This document shows positions 16,821 through 25,048 of a stretch of 64,000 bases of DNA, one piece after another; the first letter of the stretch is position 1; every line of letters starts with the position of its first letter. Position numbers and translations under genes: made by a program. Below the pieces are notes generated by a model, which did not search any database, was not told the origin of the DNA, and saw only the letters and a list, made by a program, of their open reading frames with translations. This DNA comes from Candidatus Scotarchaeum otlingeri (GTDB taxonomy: Archaea; Thermoproteota; Nitrososphaeria; Geothermarchaeales; JDFR-13). The stretch lies in contig MTMA02000006.1 in NCBI GenBank assembly GCA_002011075.2, positions 1,480,599-1,544,598 of the forward strand, read 5' to 3'.

Positions 16821-17868
16821 TCTTTCTCATCTCATTCAATATTCCACTATGCTTGTCGAAATATCTTCGTATAGGATTCAATATATCGTTTAGATTATCA
16901 ATAATCGATAACTTTAGATCTAATGGATGAATAGAGCCATTCAGATAATCCGACTCTAGCACAGTTAATGTATTATAAACCTTTTCACCACTTTTGGTTT
17001 TAACTATAAACTGACCATCCGAATCACGGAGATAAGGGAATATAATATATCTAAGGAGATAGAACAGGGGATTTGTCACGACGTCTTTAGGTGGGCAGTA
17101 AGCCTTCATAATTTTTTTCTTGACAGCTTCTTCCTCGTCATGTATAGTAATTACTGTCTCGGGTCTGCTCTTGGACATCTTCGTATATATTTTTTCATCT
17201 TTGGCCCTAGGCACAGGTATATCCAGAGAAGGCAATAGAGGTACATGAATACTAACAGGCGACTTATATCCTAGCGGCTTAGCTACATCCCTAGCCAACA
17301 TATGGGCCTTCCTCTGGTCGATACCAGCGAAGACCACATCAAGTCCCATAGTAAATATATCTGCTACCTGCATTAACGGGTATATCAACCATGCAAACTC
17401 ATTTATTTCTTCTGATTCTTTACGGCCAATGATCGGTAGAGACCTTAATACACGTCTTAAACTTGCACTTTTACCTATTCTAATTACGAGCTCCCAATAA
17501 TGCTTATCTGAGACGATATCATCTGCCCATAGATATGTGACTTTATCTCTAGGCACACCGATAGCCGTAAATCCATGTTTAAAATATTCTCCGGCAAGCC
17601 TGATATTTTCCATCTTTCCCCCTAATTTGTTATTTATCCATGAATGCCAATCAGCCAAAAAGATTATGAAATCTAACCCGGCATTTACTGCATCAATAAT
17701 TTTTCTACCCGTTATAAGACCCATTCCGATATGGATGAAGCCTGAACACTCGTATCCCCAATATGCTTTGGGCCTGTCCTGTGACTCAAGAAGTTGCTTT
17801 AACTCATTTTTGGTAACGACCTCTATAGTATCCCTTACTATCAAATCCATCCTTTCATCTATGTTCAT
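16795..17868 (-). CDS. tyrS: Tyrosyl-tRNA synthetase (archaeal type)
   Basis: 357 residues of class I synthetase. KAYWGYECSGFIHIGMGLITG contains the HIGH-equivalent HIGM, FIIFLADWHSWINNKLGG is the archaeal/eukaryal TyrRS active-site strand, MQVADIFTMGLDVVFAGIDQ binds tyrosine, and KMSKSRPETVI is the KMSKS loop. DVVFAGIDQRKAHML (Asp and Gln) favours TyrRS over TrpRS. The C-terminal anticodon-binding region is complete. The gene precedes the small TOPRIM gene and lies downstream of the PheRS genes on the same strand, separated from them by the RNA at 17984. Confidence 0.95.
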   Translation of the reverse strand: MNIDERMDLIVRDTIEVVTKNELKQLLESQDRPKAYWGYECSGFIHIGMGLITGRKIIDAVNAGLDFIIFLADWHSWINNKLGGKMENIRLAGEYFKHGFTAIGVPRDKVTYLWADDIVSDKHYWELVIRIGKSASLRRVLRSLPIIGRKESEEINEFAWLIYPLMQVADIFTMGLDVVFAGIDQRKAHMLARDVAKPLGYKSPVSIHVPLLPSLDIPVPRAKDEKIYTKMSKSRPETVITIHDEEEAVKKKIMKAYCPPKDVVTNPLFYLLRYIIFPYLRDSDGQFIVKTKSGEKVYNTLTVLESDYLNGSIHPLDLKLSIIDNLNDILNPIRRYFDKHSGILNEMRKIVEEERLR

Positions 17869-17983
17869 CTGTATACACCGATCGTTGCCCTAATAATTAT
17901 AGATAATATCAAAATAAATTACTTAAATTCATGTTCAAAAATCTATCAAAGCCCTCATATCGTTTGTAACCTTATATTTTTAT

Positions 17984-18135
17984 TGTCGCCCGCGTCTAAC
18001 CCTTTGACCCTCACAGTGGGCGGAGCGCCCTCTCAGGCCAGGCTCTCACGCGGGCTCTGGGTACCCATCTATATTGTTCCATGCCTGGGTGACCAGCCAT
18101 CATCAGGTTCAGGCCGGTCCGTCTGACATGGCGGG
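17984..18135 (-). ncRNA. Probable two-hairpin H/ACA guide RNA
   Basis: This is a GC-rich island between pheT and tyrS. Read on the reverse strand, hairpin 1 has lower stem CCATG/CATGG (18131-18127 with 18083-18079), an open pocket (TCAGACG opposite ACCCAGG), an 8-bp upper stem GACCGGCC/GGCTGGTC with a G-U pair, and an apical K-loop TGAACCTGATGAT. The box AACA follows one base later (18077-18075). Hairpin 2 has lower stem GCCCGCGT/ACGCGGGC, a pocket (GAGAGCC opposite AAGGGTTAG), then TGGCCT/GGGTCA, a canonical kink-turn (CCTGAG opposite TGTGAGG) and GGGCG/CGCCC. It ends in GACA (17986-17984). Stem, pocket, L7Ae site and ACA box recur in both hairpins. It could be another L7Ae-binding RNA, but no SRP GGAAG..AGCAG or RNase P core was seen. 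Confidence 0.65.
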
Positions 18136-18159
18136 TAATCCCATATAGAATCATATTTA

Positions 18160-19806
18160 TTAGCCTATAAATCTTGATAAATTCAGTTCGAAACCTACTG
18201 CTGGTTGTTCTAGCCCAAAGTTTTCTAGTACAGCAGGATGTATCTCACCTATAAGACCTGCCTCCTTATTATCAATGAATATTGAACCGACACGGCCCCT
18301 TATAAAGCTAGGATGCTCTATGGCCCTAACTGATAGACTCACTTTTAGAGACTCAAATAAATTATCTAAAATAGACTTTATTTCAGAATATTTTGCTCTG
18401 CTATGGCTGATAACTACTGCTAAATGTATCTTGCTATCTATATCATAATCTTCAAATACATATCCAATTTCAAATAATCTTTGAGGATACGGCTCTTTCT
18501 TAGATATGTATAGGCACTTTAGTAGTTGAGGCAAGATCCATCTACGAAGAATCCTATGTTCCCTACTTTTGGGACTCTCAACCTCAATATACTTATCAAT
18601 TTTAATATTCATCTTGTCAAACTGCTCTTCTGGACTGGTCAAGATAAAGTTCATTACTTCAGTCATGCCGTGGCCAATCATCAATTCCGCTATACATTCA
18701 AGCACTTTTGATTTATTACTCATTTGCCCAACTGAATATCGATGTGGCAGAGAAGGCTCTATATTCCAAAATCCATACCCAATAGCAATTTCCTCAACTA
18801 TATCTATCAGGTGCAGTATATCTATCCTATAAGAAGGAATGTAAATTTTAGCCTTTCCACCTTCTTCCTTGACGGCGAATCTAGCCTTTTCTAAGGCTGT
18901 TCTTATAGAAGGCATATCGAGCTTTATGCCGAGCATTTTTTTAGCATAGCTTATTAACTCCTCTTTATCGATACTAATAATGCTAGGTGATAGATCAGGA
19001 GTTTCCATAACCCTATCTGGATATATAATCTTTAAGGAGTAGAGCTTTCCTTGATAATCTGCCAATGTGGTCATAAGTATATTTAGAACCTGGATGGCTC
19101 TATCCAAATCTGTAGCAGTAACATCAATAAATAAATTCTTTGTTGATTCTGTAACCCGGGTATACTCTGAATTTATAATTGGAGGAAAGGAAAGAACATT
19201 ACCATCTGCATCCACTAAAAGAGGGAACTTTTTAAAGCCCTCTACCAAGTCTTTATATTCTACTCCAGTTGGATGTTTACTTAGTATCTCGTTAATACTC
19301 ATTTCTGACTCCATATTAAGAGGAACAAATCTATAGGCTCCACCGACACCAAGGTATTTAACTGGAAACGAAATAACATCGAGGTTATGTATACCTATAG
19401 ACACCCGGCGCCTTTTACGGCCCAAGCCATTATGTAAATCCTCTTGAAGATTTATAATCTCTACGAGTGTCGCTTCATCCATATCTAAGCCTTTCACCAC
19501 CCCACCTACAATATATGGCCTTATATCTTTCACGGTAGAATCAACAGTTATCTCCGCATTGTAGGGCTTCACCAAATAGTTTATTATACCTGTTTCATAA
19601 CCATAGAGTCCCTTAAATGCTTTGATAATACCCCTGGGGGACCCCAAGTCCGGTCGATTAGGATTATATTCTATTTTTACATACTTATCCCCTACATCCT
19701 CTAGATCTACACCGATCCACGGGATTTTCTCAGCTAATTCATCGACAGATATTTCGATTCCTGACAACTTTCTAAATCTATCAATATCTAAGGTTAATAC
19801 AGGCAT
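18160..19806 (-). CDS. pheT: Phenylalanyl-tRNA synthetase beta subunit
   Basis: 548 residues, the archaeal/eukaryal length. The N-terminal MPVLTLDIDRFRKLSG is characteristic. The editing (B3/B4) region lies near 100-270 with GLGRKRRRVSIGIHNLD and VLSFPPIINSEYTRV. The tail contains DIVEEIAIGYGFWNIEPS and the class II-like fold with LRRWILPQLLKCLY. It pairs with pheS to form the heterotetramer that charges tRNA-Phe. Its start overlaps the pheS stop by 13 bases, so it is translationally coupled. The stop is about 25 bases before the H/ACA-like RNA. Confidence 0.97.
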   Translation of the reverse strand: MPVLTLDIDRFRKLSGIEISVDELAEKIPWIGVDLEDVGDKYVKIEYNPNRPDLGSPRGIIKAFKGLYGYETGIINYLVKPYNAEITVDSTVKDIRPYIVGGVVKGLDMDEATLVEIINLQEDLHNGLGRKRRRVSIGIHNLDVISFPVKYLGVGGAYRFVPLNMESEMSINEILSKHPTGVEYKDLVEGFKKFPLLVDADGNVLSFPPIINSEYTRVTESTKNLFIDVTATDLDRAIQVLNILMTTLADYQGKLYSLKIIYPDRVMETPDLSPSIISIDKEELISYAKKMLGIKLDMPSIRTALEKARFAVKEEGGKAKIYIPSYRIDILHLIDIVEEIAIGYGFWNIEPSLPHRYSVGQMSNKSKVLECIAELMIGHGMTEVMNFILTSPEEQFDKMNIKIDKYIEVESPKSREHRILRRWILPQLLKCLYISKKEPYPQRLFEIGYVFEDYDIDSKIHLAVVISHSRAKYSEIKSILDNLFESLKVSLSVRAIEHPSFIRGRVGSIFIDNKEAGLIGEIHPAVLENFGLEQPAVGFELNLSRFIG

Positions 19807-21323
19807 TTCTTAAACCCCCTTAATAATCCTATATCACTAGTATAGATGGTTCTTATATCGTCCCATCCATACCGCAACATCAGTATCCTCTCAATACCGA
19901 TTCCCCAAGCAAGAACTGGCCACTTAACGCCGAGAGGTATGGTCACCTCCGGTCGAAATATGCCTGACCCCGCCATCTCTAGATATTTGCCTAGTTCATC
20001 TACATATACAGAGACTTGAACAGATGGCTCAGTATAGGGAAAGTAGCTGGGCCAAAATACTATTTTCTTAAACCCAAGTTTTTCGTAGAAAGTCTTAAGT
20101 ATCCCTAAAAGCTCCTTTAGGTTTGTATCCGGATCTATTACTATTCCATCCACCTGATGAAGCTCGGCGAGATGCTTATAATCAATAGACTCGTTCCGAA
20201 AAACTTTACCTATTGAAAATATCTTTGCTGGAGTTTCTCCATATTCATAGACCATCCTAACAGTTACTGAGGTTGTATGTGTCCGTAGAACCAATTTACG
20301 GGCCTCATTTATATCCCATTTGTATCCCCAACCCCTTGACCCTGTTTCCCACCCTGACTCGTGGGTTATCTTTACCTTATCTACAGGTATGTCCTTACCT
20401 ATATCACCATATCTTGGCATCTTCAAATAGAAAGTGTCATGCATATCTCTGGCGGGATGGTCCTGTGGTTGGAAAAGAGCATCGAAATTCCAAAAGGCTA
20501 ACTCTATAAGAGGGCCGTCTTCCTCAACAAAGCCCATAGAAGTGAAGATCTCCCTTATCTCCTTTAACAATTCTCTCATCGGATGCCTTCGACCACCAAA
20601 TCTTGGTGGGCCTGGTAAGGAGACATCGTATTCTTTAAAGACCTTATCCCTCCACTCTCCCGTCCTGATTAAATCTGGTGTTAAATCTGAAAGATATTCC
20701 TTTTCTTCCACTTCACCTATCTTCTTAGATAGTTGTATTCCCCGCTGTGTTATCGAAACCCACTCCCTTTTTTCAACAACGGTATCTATAAAACCCGGTC
20801 TATCCGATAACATCGTGATAATGTCTCTATATTCTGATGCATCTTCCTCATATATCCCATCCTTTTTCATTAGAAGATTAATAACATTCCTAAGTTCATC
20901 GGGGAAACTCCGGTTCAACTCAAGTATTCTCCCTTTATCCAATCCTGTTATACGTATAATACCATTTTTTACCAGATATCCTATCCCTGCCGTTATGTCG
21001 TCAGACGATAAATTATATCTCTTTGACGCCCTTTTCCTTGCTTCAGCTATCTCTACTCTGCCTCCAGCATCATCGATAACCTTATAAATATAATATTCAG
21101 GTAGATTACCTACTTCCTTAAGTTTGCCGCCAGCGTAATATTTAGTTCTAACTTCTTTTTTATGTTCGATCAATCCCTTATTCTTTAGAAGCTCGATATA
21201 ATATCTTATATAATCAACATTATGGCCTAGTAATTTAGCGAGTTCTGTTATATCGAGAACCTTCTCTTTAGATAATATCTTTAATATTTGGGCTTCTACT
21301 TCGGATATACCTGATATACTCAT
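19794..21323 (-). CDS. pheS: Phenylalanyl-tRNA synthetase alpha subunit
   Basis: About 509 residues. The N-terminal winged-helix repeats (LSKEKVLDITELAKLLGHNV) are typical of the archaeal alpha subunit. The catalytic class II core includes HPMRELLKEIREIFTSMGF (motif 1), FRNESIDYKHLAELHQVDG (motif 2) and GSGIFRPEV with GIGIERILMLRYGWDDIR (motif 3). The track starts at TTG 21353 (MLVFIYGRAK), but I prefer the ATG at 21321-21323 (MSISGISEVEAQ), which begins the winged helix directly. It is first in the pheST operon; the promoter lies in the long upstream noncoding stretch. Confidence 0.96.
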   Translation of the reverse strand: MSISGISEVEAQILKILSKEKVLDITELAKLLGHNVDYIRYYIELLKNKGLIEHKKEVRTKYYAGGKLKEVGNLPEYYIYKVIDDAGGRVEIAEARKRASKRYNLSSDDITAGIGYLVKNGIIRITGLDKGRILELNRSFPDELRNVINLLMKKDGIYEEDASEYRDIITMLSDRPGFIDTVVEKREWVSITQRGIQLSKKIGEVEEKEYLSDLTPDLIRTGEWRDKVFKEYDVSLPGPPRFGGRRHPMRELLKEIREIFTSMGFVEEDGPLIELAFWNFDALFQPQDHPARDMHDTFYLKMPRYGDIGKDIPVDKVKITHESGWETGSRGWGYKWDINEARKLVLRTHTTSVTVRMVYEYGETPAKIFSIGKVFRNESIDYKHLAELHQVDGIVIDPDTNLKELLGILKTFYEKLGFKKIVFWPSYFPYTEPSVQVSVYVDELGKYLEMAGSGIFRPEVTIPLGVKWPVLAWGIGIERILMLRYGWDDIRTIYTSDIGLLRGFKKCLY

Positions 21324-21420
21324 TTTGGCTCTACCATATATGAAGACTAACAATTAATGTAGAAGAACTGGGTATTTATTATTTATTACATTCGATAGAC
21401 CAAAATATTTAATTATTGAT

Positions 21421-21640
21421 GGTCACTTATATCCCCCGGCTCGTTATACGTTCATCCCATCTGTTTTAGGTTTCTCCGATTCTGGCGGTTATGCGCCTCC
21501 CATTACATCTCTACAAGTCTCAGTACCCAGACCCATGTAATCCTCATCCTCGAGATAGACCCTGCCAACAAAAGCTCCATGCTTTAGATCCTCATTCCCT
21601 TTATGGTGAGTGGGTACATATCTATAAAATTTATCTTGGG
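21421..21640 (-). mobile_element. Degenerate transposon remnant, third copy
   Basis: Reverse strand ..ACAGATGGGATGAACGTATAACG..CCGGGGGATATAAGTGACCA shares the GGGATGAAC core and the (C)CGG..ATA-GTGACCA tail with the end of the TnpB relic (GGTGGGATGAACCTA..CCGGTATAGGCGACCA). Upstream, broken frames give KHGAFVGRVYLEDEDYMG and PPESEKPKTDGMNV, with stops and at least one frame slip. It is protein-like but not assignable. The base composition is more GC-rich than the flanks. Confidence 0.4.
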
Positions 21641-22154
21641 GTTAGAGCCACCTATTATCAAAATAACCTATTCATACAGTTGCCAATAAATACCGTTCCT
21701 TTATATATAAACCTACATTTCGAACCTTAGAGGAAGATTCCAAGGCCTAATGAAGATAACTATAGAGGCGATAATTACTGGGTAATTATCAACTGTCCAA
21801 AATATGAAAAATAACTCATTATGAGAGACTAGGGATAAAGAATAACCACCTAGAGATCAGGCTGGAATGCACATAGATAAGATAGAGATATAGAGGCAAA
21901 GAGGCTATGATGCCACCGCTATGGGATGCAGAGAGGATAATAAAGTAGAGAATAATGAATTGAGTGATATACCGGAAAATAGGGAAGGAAGATAGATATA
22001 ACGACTCTCCACTTAACCTGGGCATACTACAACTAAATTTAAATTTTAGTGGTAATATACCTATTGGCTTTAAATATAAAATCAGTTGCATATTATATTT
22101 TTAATATTATTAATGAGTACACCGTCTATGGATAAGTGAAGGGGGAAAAGTGAA
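21641..22154. other. Long noncoding stretch upstream of trpS
   Basis: No convincing gene. The track ORF 21819-22091 (minus) is hydrophobic low-complexity translation of purine-rich DNA without a ribosome-binding site, and I treat it as spurious. The stretch contains a perfect inverted repeat at 21770-21790. Near the end is a TATA-like region (TATTATATTTTTAATATT), then a Shine-Dalgarno AAGGGGGAA for trpS. Confidence 0.5.
21770..21790. repeat. Perfect 9-bp inverted repeat
   Basis: GATAATTAC-TGG-GTAATTATC, nine perfectly complementary bases around a three-base spacer. Without a following T tract it is more likely a protein-binding palindrome than a terminator, but no adjacent gene start supports a regulatory role. 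Confidence 0.6.
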
Positions 22155-23321
22155 TTGGAAGACGAATTTTATATTACACCTTGGGAGGTAAGAGGAGAGG
22201 TAGACTATAATCGGCTAATTAAGATGTTCGGAGTAAAGGTTATAGACCGCAGTATGATAAGATTAGTTAAGAAGGTCTTCGGCGAGGTACCGCTACATAT
22301 CAGGAGAGGAGTATTCTATAGTCATAGAGATCTAGATAGGGTACTAAAGGAATATTTAGACGGAAAACCTTTCTATTTGTATACTGGTAGAGGGCCTTCT
22401 GGGCCGATGCACTTAGGCCACATTCTACCCATGATATTCACTAAATATCTACAGGAGAAGCTTGACACCTTATTATTACTCCAATTAACTCCAGATGAGA
22501 AATATATGTACCACGAAAATATGAAGAAAGAAGAGATTTTTGAATATACAATTGACAATATAAAGGATATCTTGGCTATTGGCTTCAAACCCGATAAAAC
22601 AATATTAGTAGATGATTTTAGACATATAGATTATTTATACCAATTAGCCGTATCAATAGCAAGAAAGGTTACATTTTCTACAGCCAGGGCCACATTCGGC
22701 TTCACAAGTGAGACAAATATCGGGCTGATATTTTATATGGCTATTCAGGCAGCGCCATGTTTCTTAGGATATATTATTGATGATGCCTATGCAAATTGTC
22801 TTATACCAGCCGCTATAGACCAAGATCCTTATTGGAGGGTAACGAGGGATATAGCGGGAAAACTAGGTTTTCCTAAACCGTCGCAGATACATGGAAAGCT
22901 TCTACCAGGTTTAGAGGCGTCCGGAAAAATGTCTACATCAGATCCGGAGACAGCCTTATATCTATCAGACAAAGAGGAGGCGGTTGAAAGAAAAATTAAG
23001 AATGCGTTCACTGGAGGACAACCTACTGCCGAGCTACAAAGAAAACTAGGAGGAAACCCGGATATTTGCACAGTATTCTCCTATTATGCATATATCTTCG
23101 AAGACAAAGATGAAAAGTTAAAGGAGAGATATGAGGATTGTAAGACCGGTAGGCTTCTCTGTGGCGACTGCAAAGCCGAACTTATTAGCCGTATAAATAG
23201 TTTCCTAATTAAACATAGAGAAAACAAGAAGAATATCGACAATGAAACAATCGAGGAGTATATGTTAGATAATAGGGTGGATATAGGAGATCTAATTAAT
23301 AACTATGATCTCCTTAGGTGA
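22155..23321 (+). CDS. trpS: Tryptophanyl-tRNA synthetase (archaeal/eukaryal type)
   Basis: 388 residues. YLYTGRGPSGPMHLGHILPM carries the HIGH-equivalent HLGH, TPDEKYMY and AAPCFLGYIIDDAYANCLIPAAIDQDPY form the Trp/AMP pocket of archaeal TrpRS, and GKMSTSDPETALYLSD is the KMSKS loop in its KMSTS form. FTGGQPTAELQRKLGGNPDI is also typical. The start is a TTG preceded by GGGGGAA. The stop overlaps the convergent coaD gene by eight bases. Confidence 0.96.
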   Translation: MEDEFYITPWEVRGEVDYNRLIKMFGVKVIDRSMIRLVKKVFGEVPLHIRRGVFYSHRDLDRVLKEYLDGKPFYLYTGRGPSGPMHLGHILPMIFTKYLQEKLDTLLLLQLTPDEKYMYHENMKKEEIFEYTIDNIKDILAIGFKPDKTILVDDFRHIDYLYQLAVSIARKVTFSTARATFGFTSETNIGLIFYMAIQAAPCFLGYIIDDAYANCLIPAAIDQDPYWRVTRDIAGKLGFPKPSQIHGKLLPGLEASGKMSTSDPETALYLSDKEEAVERKIKNAFTGGQPTAELQRKLGGNPDICTVFSYYAYIFEDKDEKLKERYEDCKTGRLLCGDCKAELISRINSFLIKHRENKKNIDNETIEEYMLDNRVDIGDLINNYDLLR

Positions 23322-23769
23322 TGGGTCTGCCCCAATAGTCTATAACGCCCAATTTTATGAATGTAGAATTTACTGGATAGCCAGATTCGTTAGATATATA
23401 ATCAGTAACAAATATTTTGAGGGGCTTCATTCCTTTATCGACCCTAATACTATTTATTTTTATAGCCATGGGATAGGTCTCTGGCGTGACAACCAATATA
23501 TCTATATCTTCTATTTTGATTGTTGGTCCATATGGTTCATTCAAAGGGAAAAAGCGTAAACTTCCCTTCCATCCTTGAGATTCAATAAATTCTTTCACCT
23601 TCTCTAGTCTTGTTTCATAATCTGAAAGAGTATAACATTTGTATTTTTCGGCGAATCTATTTGTAGTTATCCCGATATACAACTCATCTGCCAATTCCAT
23701 CGCTATTGTTAATAAATACATATGGCCTATATGGAGAACCTCGAAAGTACCACCTAATGCAACCTTCAT
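23314..23769 (-). CDS. coaD: Phosphopantetheine adenylyltransferase (archaeal type)
   Basis: 151 residues. KVALGGTFEVLHIGHMYLL is the nucleotidyltransferase N-terminus with the HIGH motif, YIGITTNRFAEKYKCY follows, and the C-terminal NSIRVDKGMKPLKIFVTDYI completes the archaeal-type PPAT. It converts 4'-phosphopantetheine and ATP to dephospho-CoA. It is a single gene, convergent with trpS and divergent from map with 60 bases between. The plus-strand ORF at 23305 is its shadow. Confidence 0.92.
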   Translation of the reverse strand: MKVALGGTFEVLHIGHMYLLTIAMELADELYIGITTNRFAEKYKCYTLSDYETRLEKVKEFIESQGWKGSLRFFPLNEPYGPTIKIEDIDILVVTPETYPMAIKINSIRVDKGMKPLKIFVTDYISNESGYPVNSTFIKLGVIDYWGRPIT

Positions 23770-23829
23770 CAGTAAAATATTAGTTCACAAATCAAATTTA
23801 AACTATCCCCAGCCATTAAATATTATTAT

Positions 23830-24738
23830 ATGATTAGCGATGAAGTCATAGAGAAATATGTAAAGGCAGGTAAAATAGCCAAGGGAGCCATATCATTCGC
23901 TAGGGACTATGTTTCTAGTAAGAAGAAAGTTAATCTCTATGTTTTAGCTGAGGAAATAGAGAAATTTATATTAAGAAAAGGGGCTAAGCCCGCTTTTCCC
24001 TGTAATATCAGCGTAGATAATATAGCTGCACATTATACTCCACTATCTAATATGGATGGTATGATTGATACGACGGGAATAATAAAGATTGACATAGGAG
24101 TTCATATTGACGGATATATCGCTGATACAGCTATATCGATATCGAACTCAAAAAGACATCGAGATATACTAAAACTAAATAAAAGGATTTTGGATGAGAT
24201 TCTAAGAATGATGAAGCCTGGCGTCAAGACCGGGACAATAGGTGAATATGTGGAATCTACTGCTAAAGCCAGAGGCTATAAACCAATATCGAATCTATCC
24301 GGACATTTAATAGATAAATATAGTTTGCATGCGGGCAAGCATATACCTAATGTAAAACAATTCATAAGCCCCACCATCAAGGAAGGAGAGGTTTATGCCG
24401 TTGAACCTTTTCTAACTTATCGGGAAGGCGCTGGGTCCGTCGAGGAAGCAAAGGACGATATAAGAATATATAGTTTAGTCAAAATAAAAAAGGAGAAAGA
24501 CCCTGATTTGGAGAAGATGCGGAGCTATATTTTTAAGAATTTTAGTAGGTTACCATTCACTCCTAGATGGCTATATAATGAGTTCGGCGACAACGCCGTT
24601 GACTATATCCATAAACTATATATAAAGAAGGCGATTAGAGGATATCCAGTATTAATAGAAAGAAAAGGAGCCCCCGTCTCACAATTTGAACATACAGTAA
24701 TAATTCTAGAAAAAGAAAATATTGTTATTTCGAGGTAG
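23830..24738 (+). CDS. map: Methionine aminopeptidase, type II
   Basis: 302 residues with the pita-bread fold metal ligands in order: IDIGVHIDGYIADTAISI (two Asp), GHLIDKYSLHAGKHIPN (His), GEVYAVEPFLT (Glu) and a final EHTVIILEK (Glu). A 60-residue insertion of the type II class is present (ARGYKPISNLSGHLI to FKNFSRLPFTPRWL). It removes the initiator Met from nascent proteins. The ATG at 23830 lies close to a TATA-like ATTAAATATTATTAT, so the transcript may be leaderless. Its 3-prime end overlaps the convergent zinc-ribbon gene by 14 bases. Confidence 0.95.
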   Translation: MISDEVIEKYVKAGKIAKGAISFARDYVSSKKKVNLYVLAEEIEKFILRKGAKPAFPCNISVDNIAAHYTPLSNMDGMIDTTGIIKIDIGVHIDGYIADTAISISNSKRHRDILKLNKRILDEILRMMKPGVKTGTIGEYVESTAKARGYKPISNLSGHLIDKYSLHAGKHIPNVKQFISPTIKEGEVYAVEPFLTYREGAGSVEEAKDDIRIYSLVKIKKEKDPDLEKMRSYIFKNFSRLPFTPRWLYNEFGDNAVDYIHKLYIKKAIRGYPVLIERKGAPVSQFEHTVIILEKENIVISR

Positions 24739-25039
24739 ACTCTTTAGGGGGAGGGGTATATATAGCTATAATCTTCAGGTCTTCACCACATTTTTTACAT
24801 TTTTCACCAGTAACTTTGGATATATAGTCATCTTCCTGGAAATCCCTTATTTCTTTTAGTCCACATGAAATACATTGAAGCTCAGTCTTTATTTTAGGCA
24901 GCTCGAGCCGAAACTTTTTCCGTCTTCGGCTGGTATCAAGCATTGTAAATAGTAAGGCAAATACTAATACAAGTCCTATAAGAAAAAGAAAGTCTGATGT
25001 ATTCATTTGTAGCGGAAATATTTTATTCATATTTTTCAC
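24725..25039 (-). CDS. Small membrane protein with cytoplasmic zinc ribbon
   Basis: 104 residues. One TM helix at about 15-35 (FLFLIGLVLVFALLFTML), a basic stop-transfer RRRKK, then a zinc ribbon CISCGLKEIRDFQEDDYISK...CKKCGEDL (two CxxC pairs). The zinc ribbon should face the cytoplasm. It lies nine bases downstream of the DUF1512 gene and is probably cotranscribed. I do not recognise a characterised homologue; the pairing with DUF1512 suggests one shared membrane complex. Confidence 0.75.
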   Translation of the reverse strand: MKNMNKIFPLQMNTSDFLFLIGLVLVFALLFTMLDTSRRRKKFRLELPKIKTELQCISCGLKEIRDFQEDDYISKVTGEKCKKCGEDLKIIAIYTPPPKESTSK

Positions 25040-25048
25040 CCTTATTCT

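Noticed and set aside
17984-18135. SRP 7S RNA or RNase P RNA
   Set aside because: No SRP helix 8 signature (GGAAG with AGCAG) and no RNase P GGAAAGTCC core; repeated ACA-terminated hairpins fit H/ACA better.
21819-22091. Minus-strand ORF of 90 residues
   Set aside because: Hydrophobic low-complexity translation of purine-rich noncoding DNA, no ribosome-binding site, no recognisable family.
23305-23559. Plus-strand ORF of 84 residues
   Set aside because: Antisense shadow of coaD; no independent signal.
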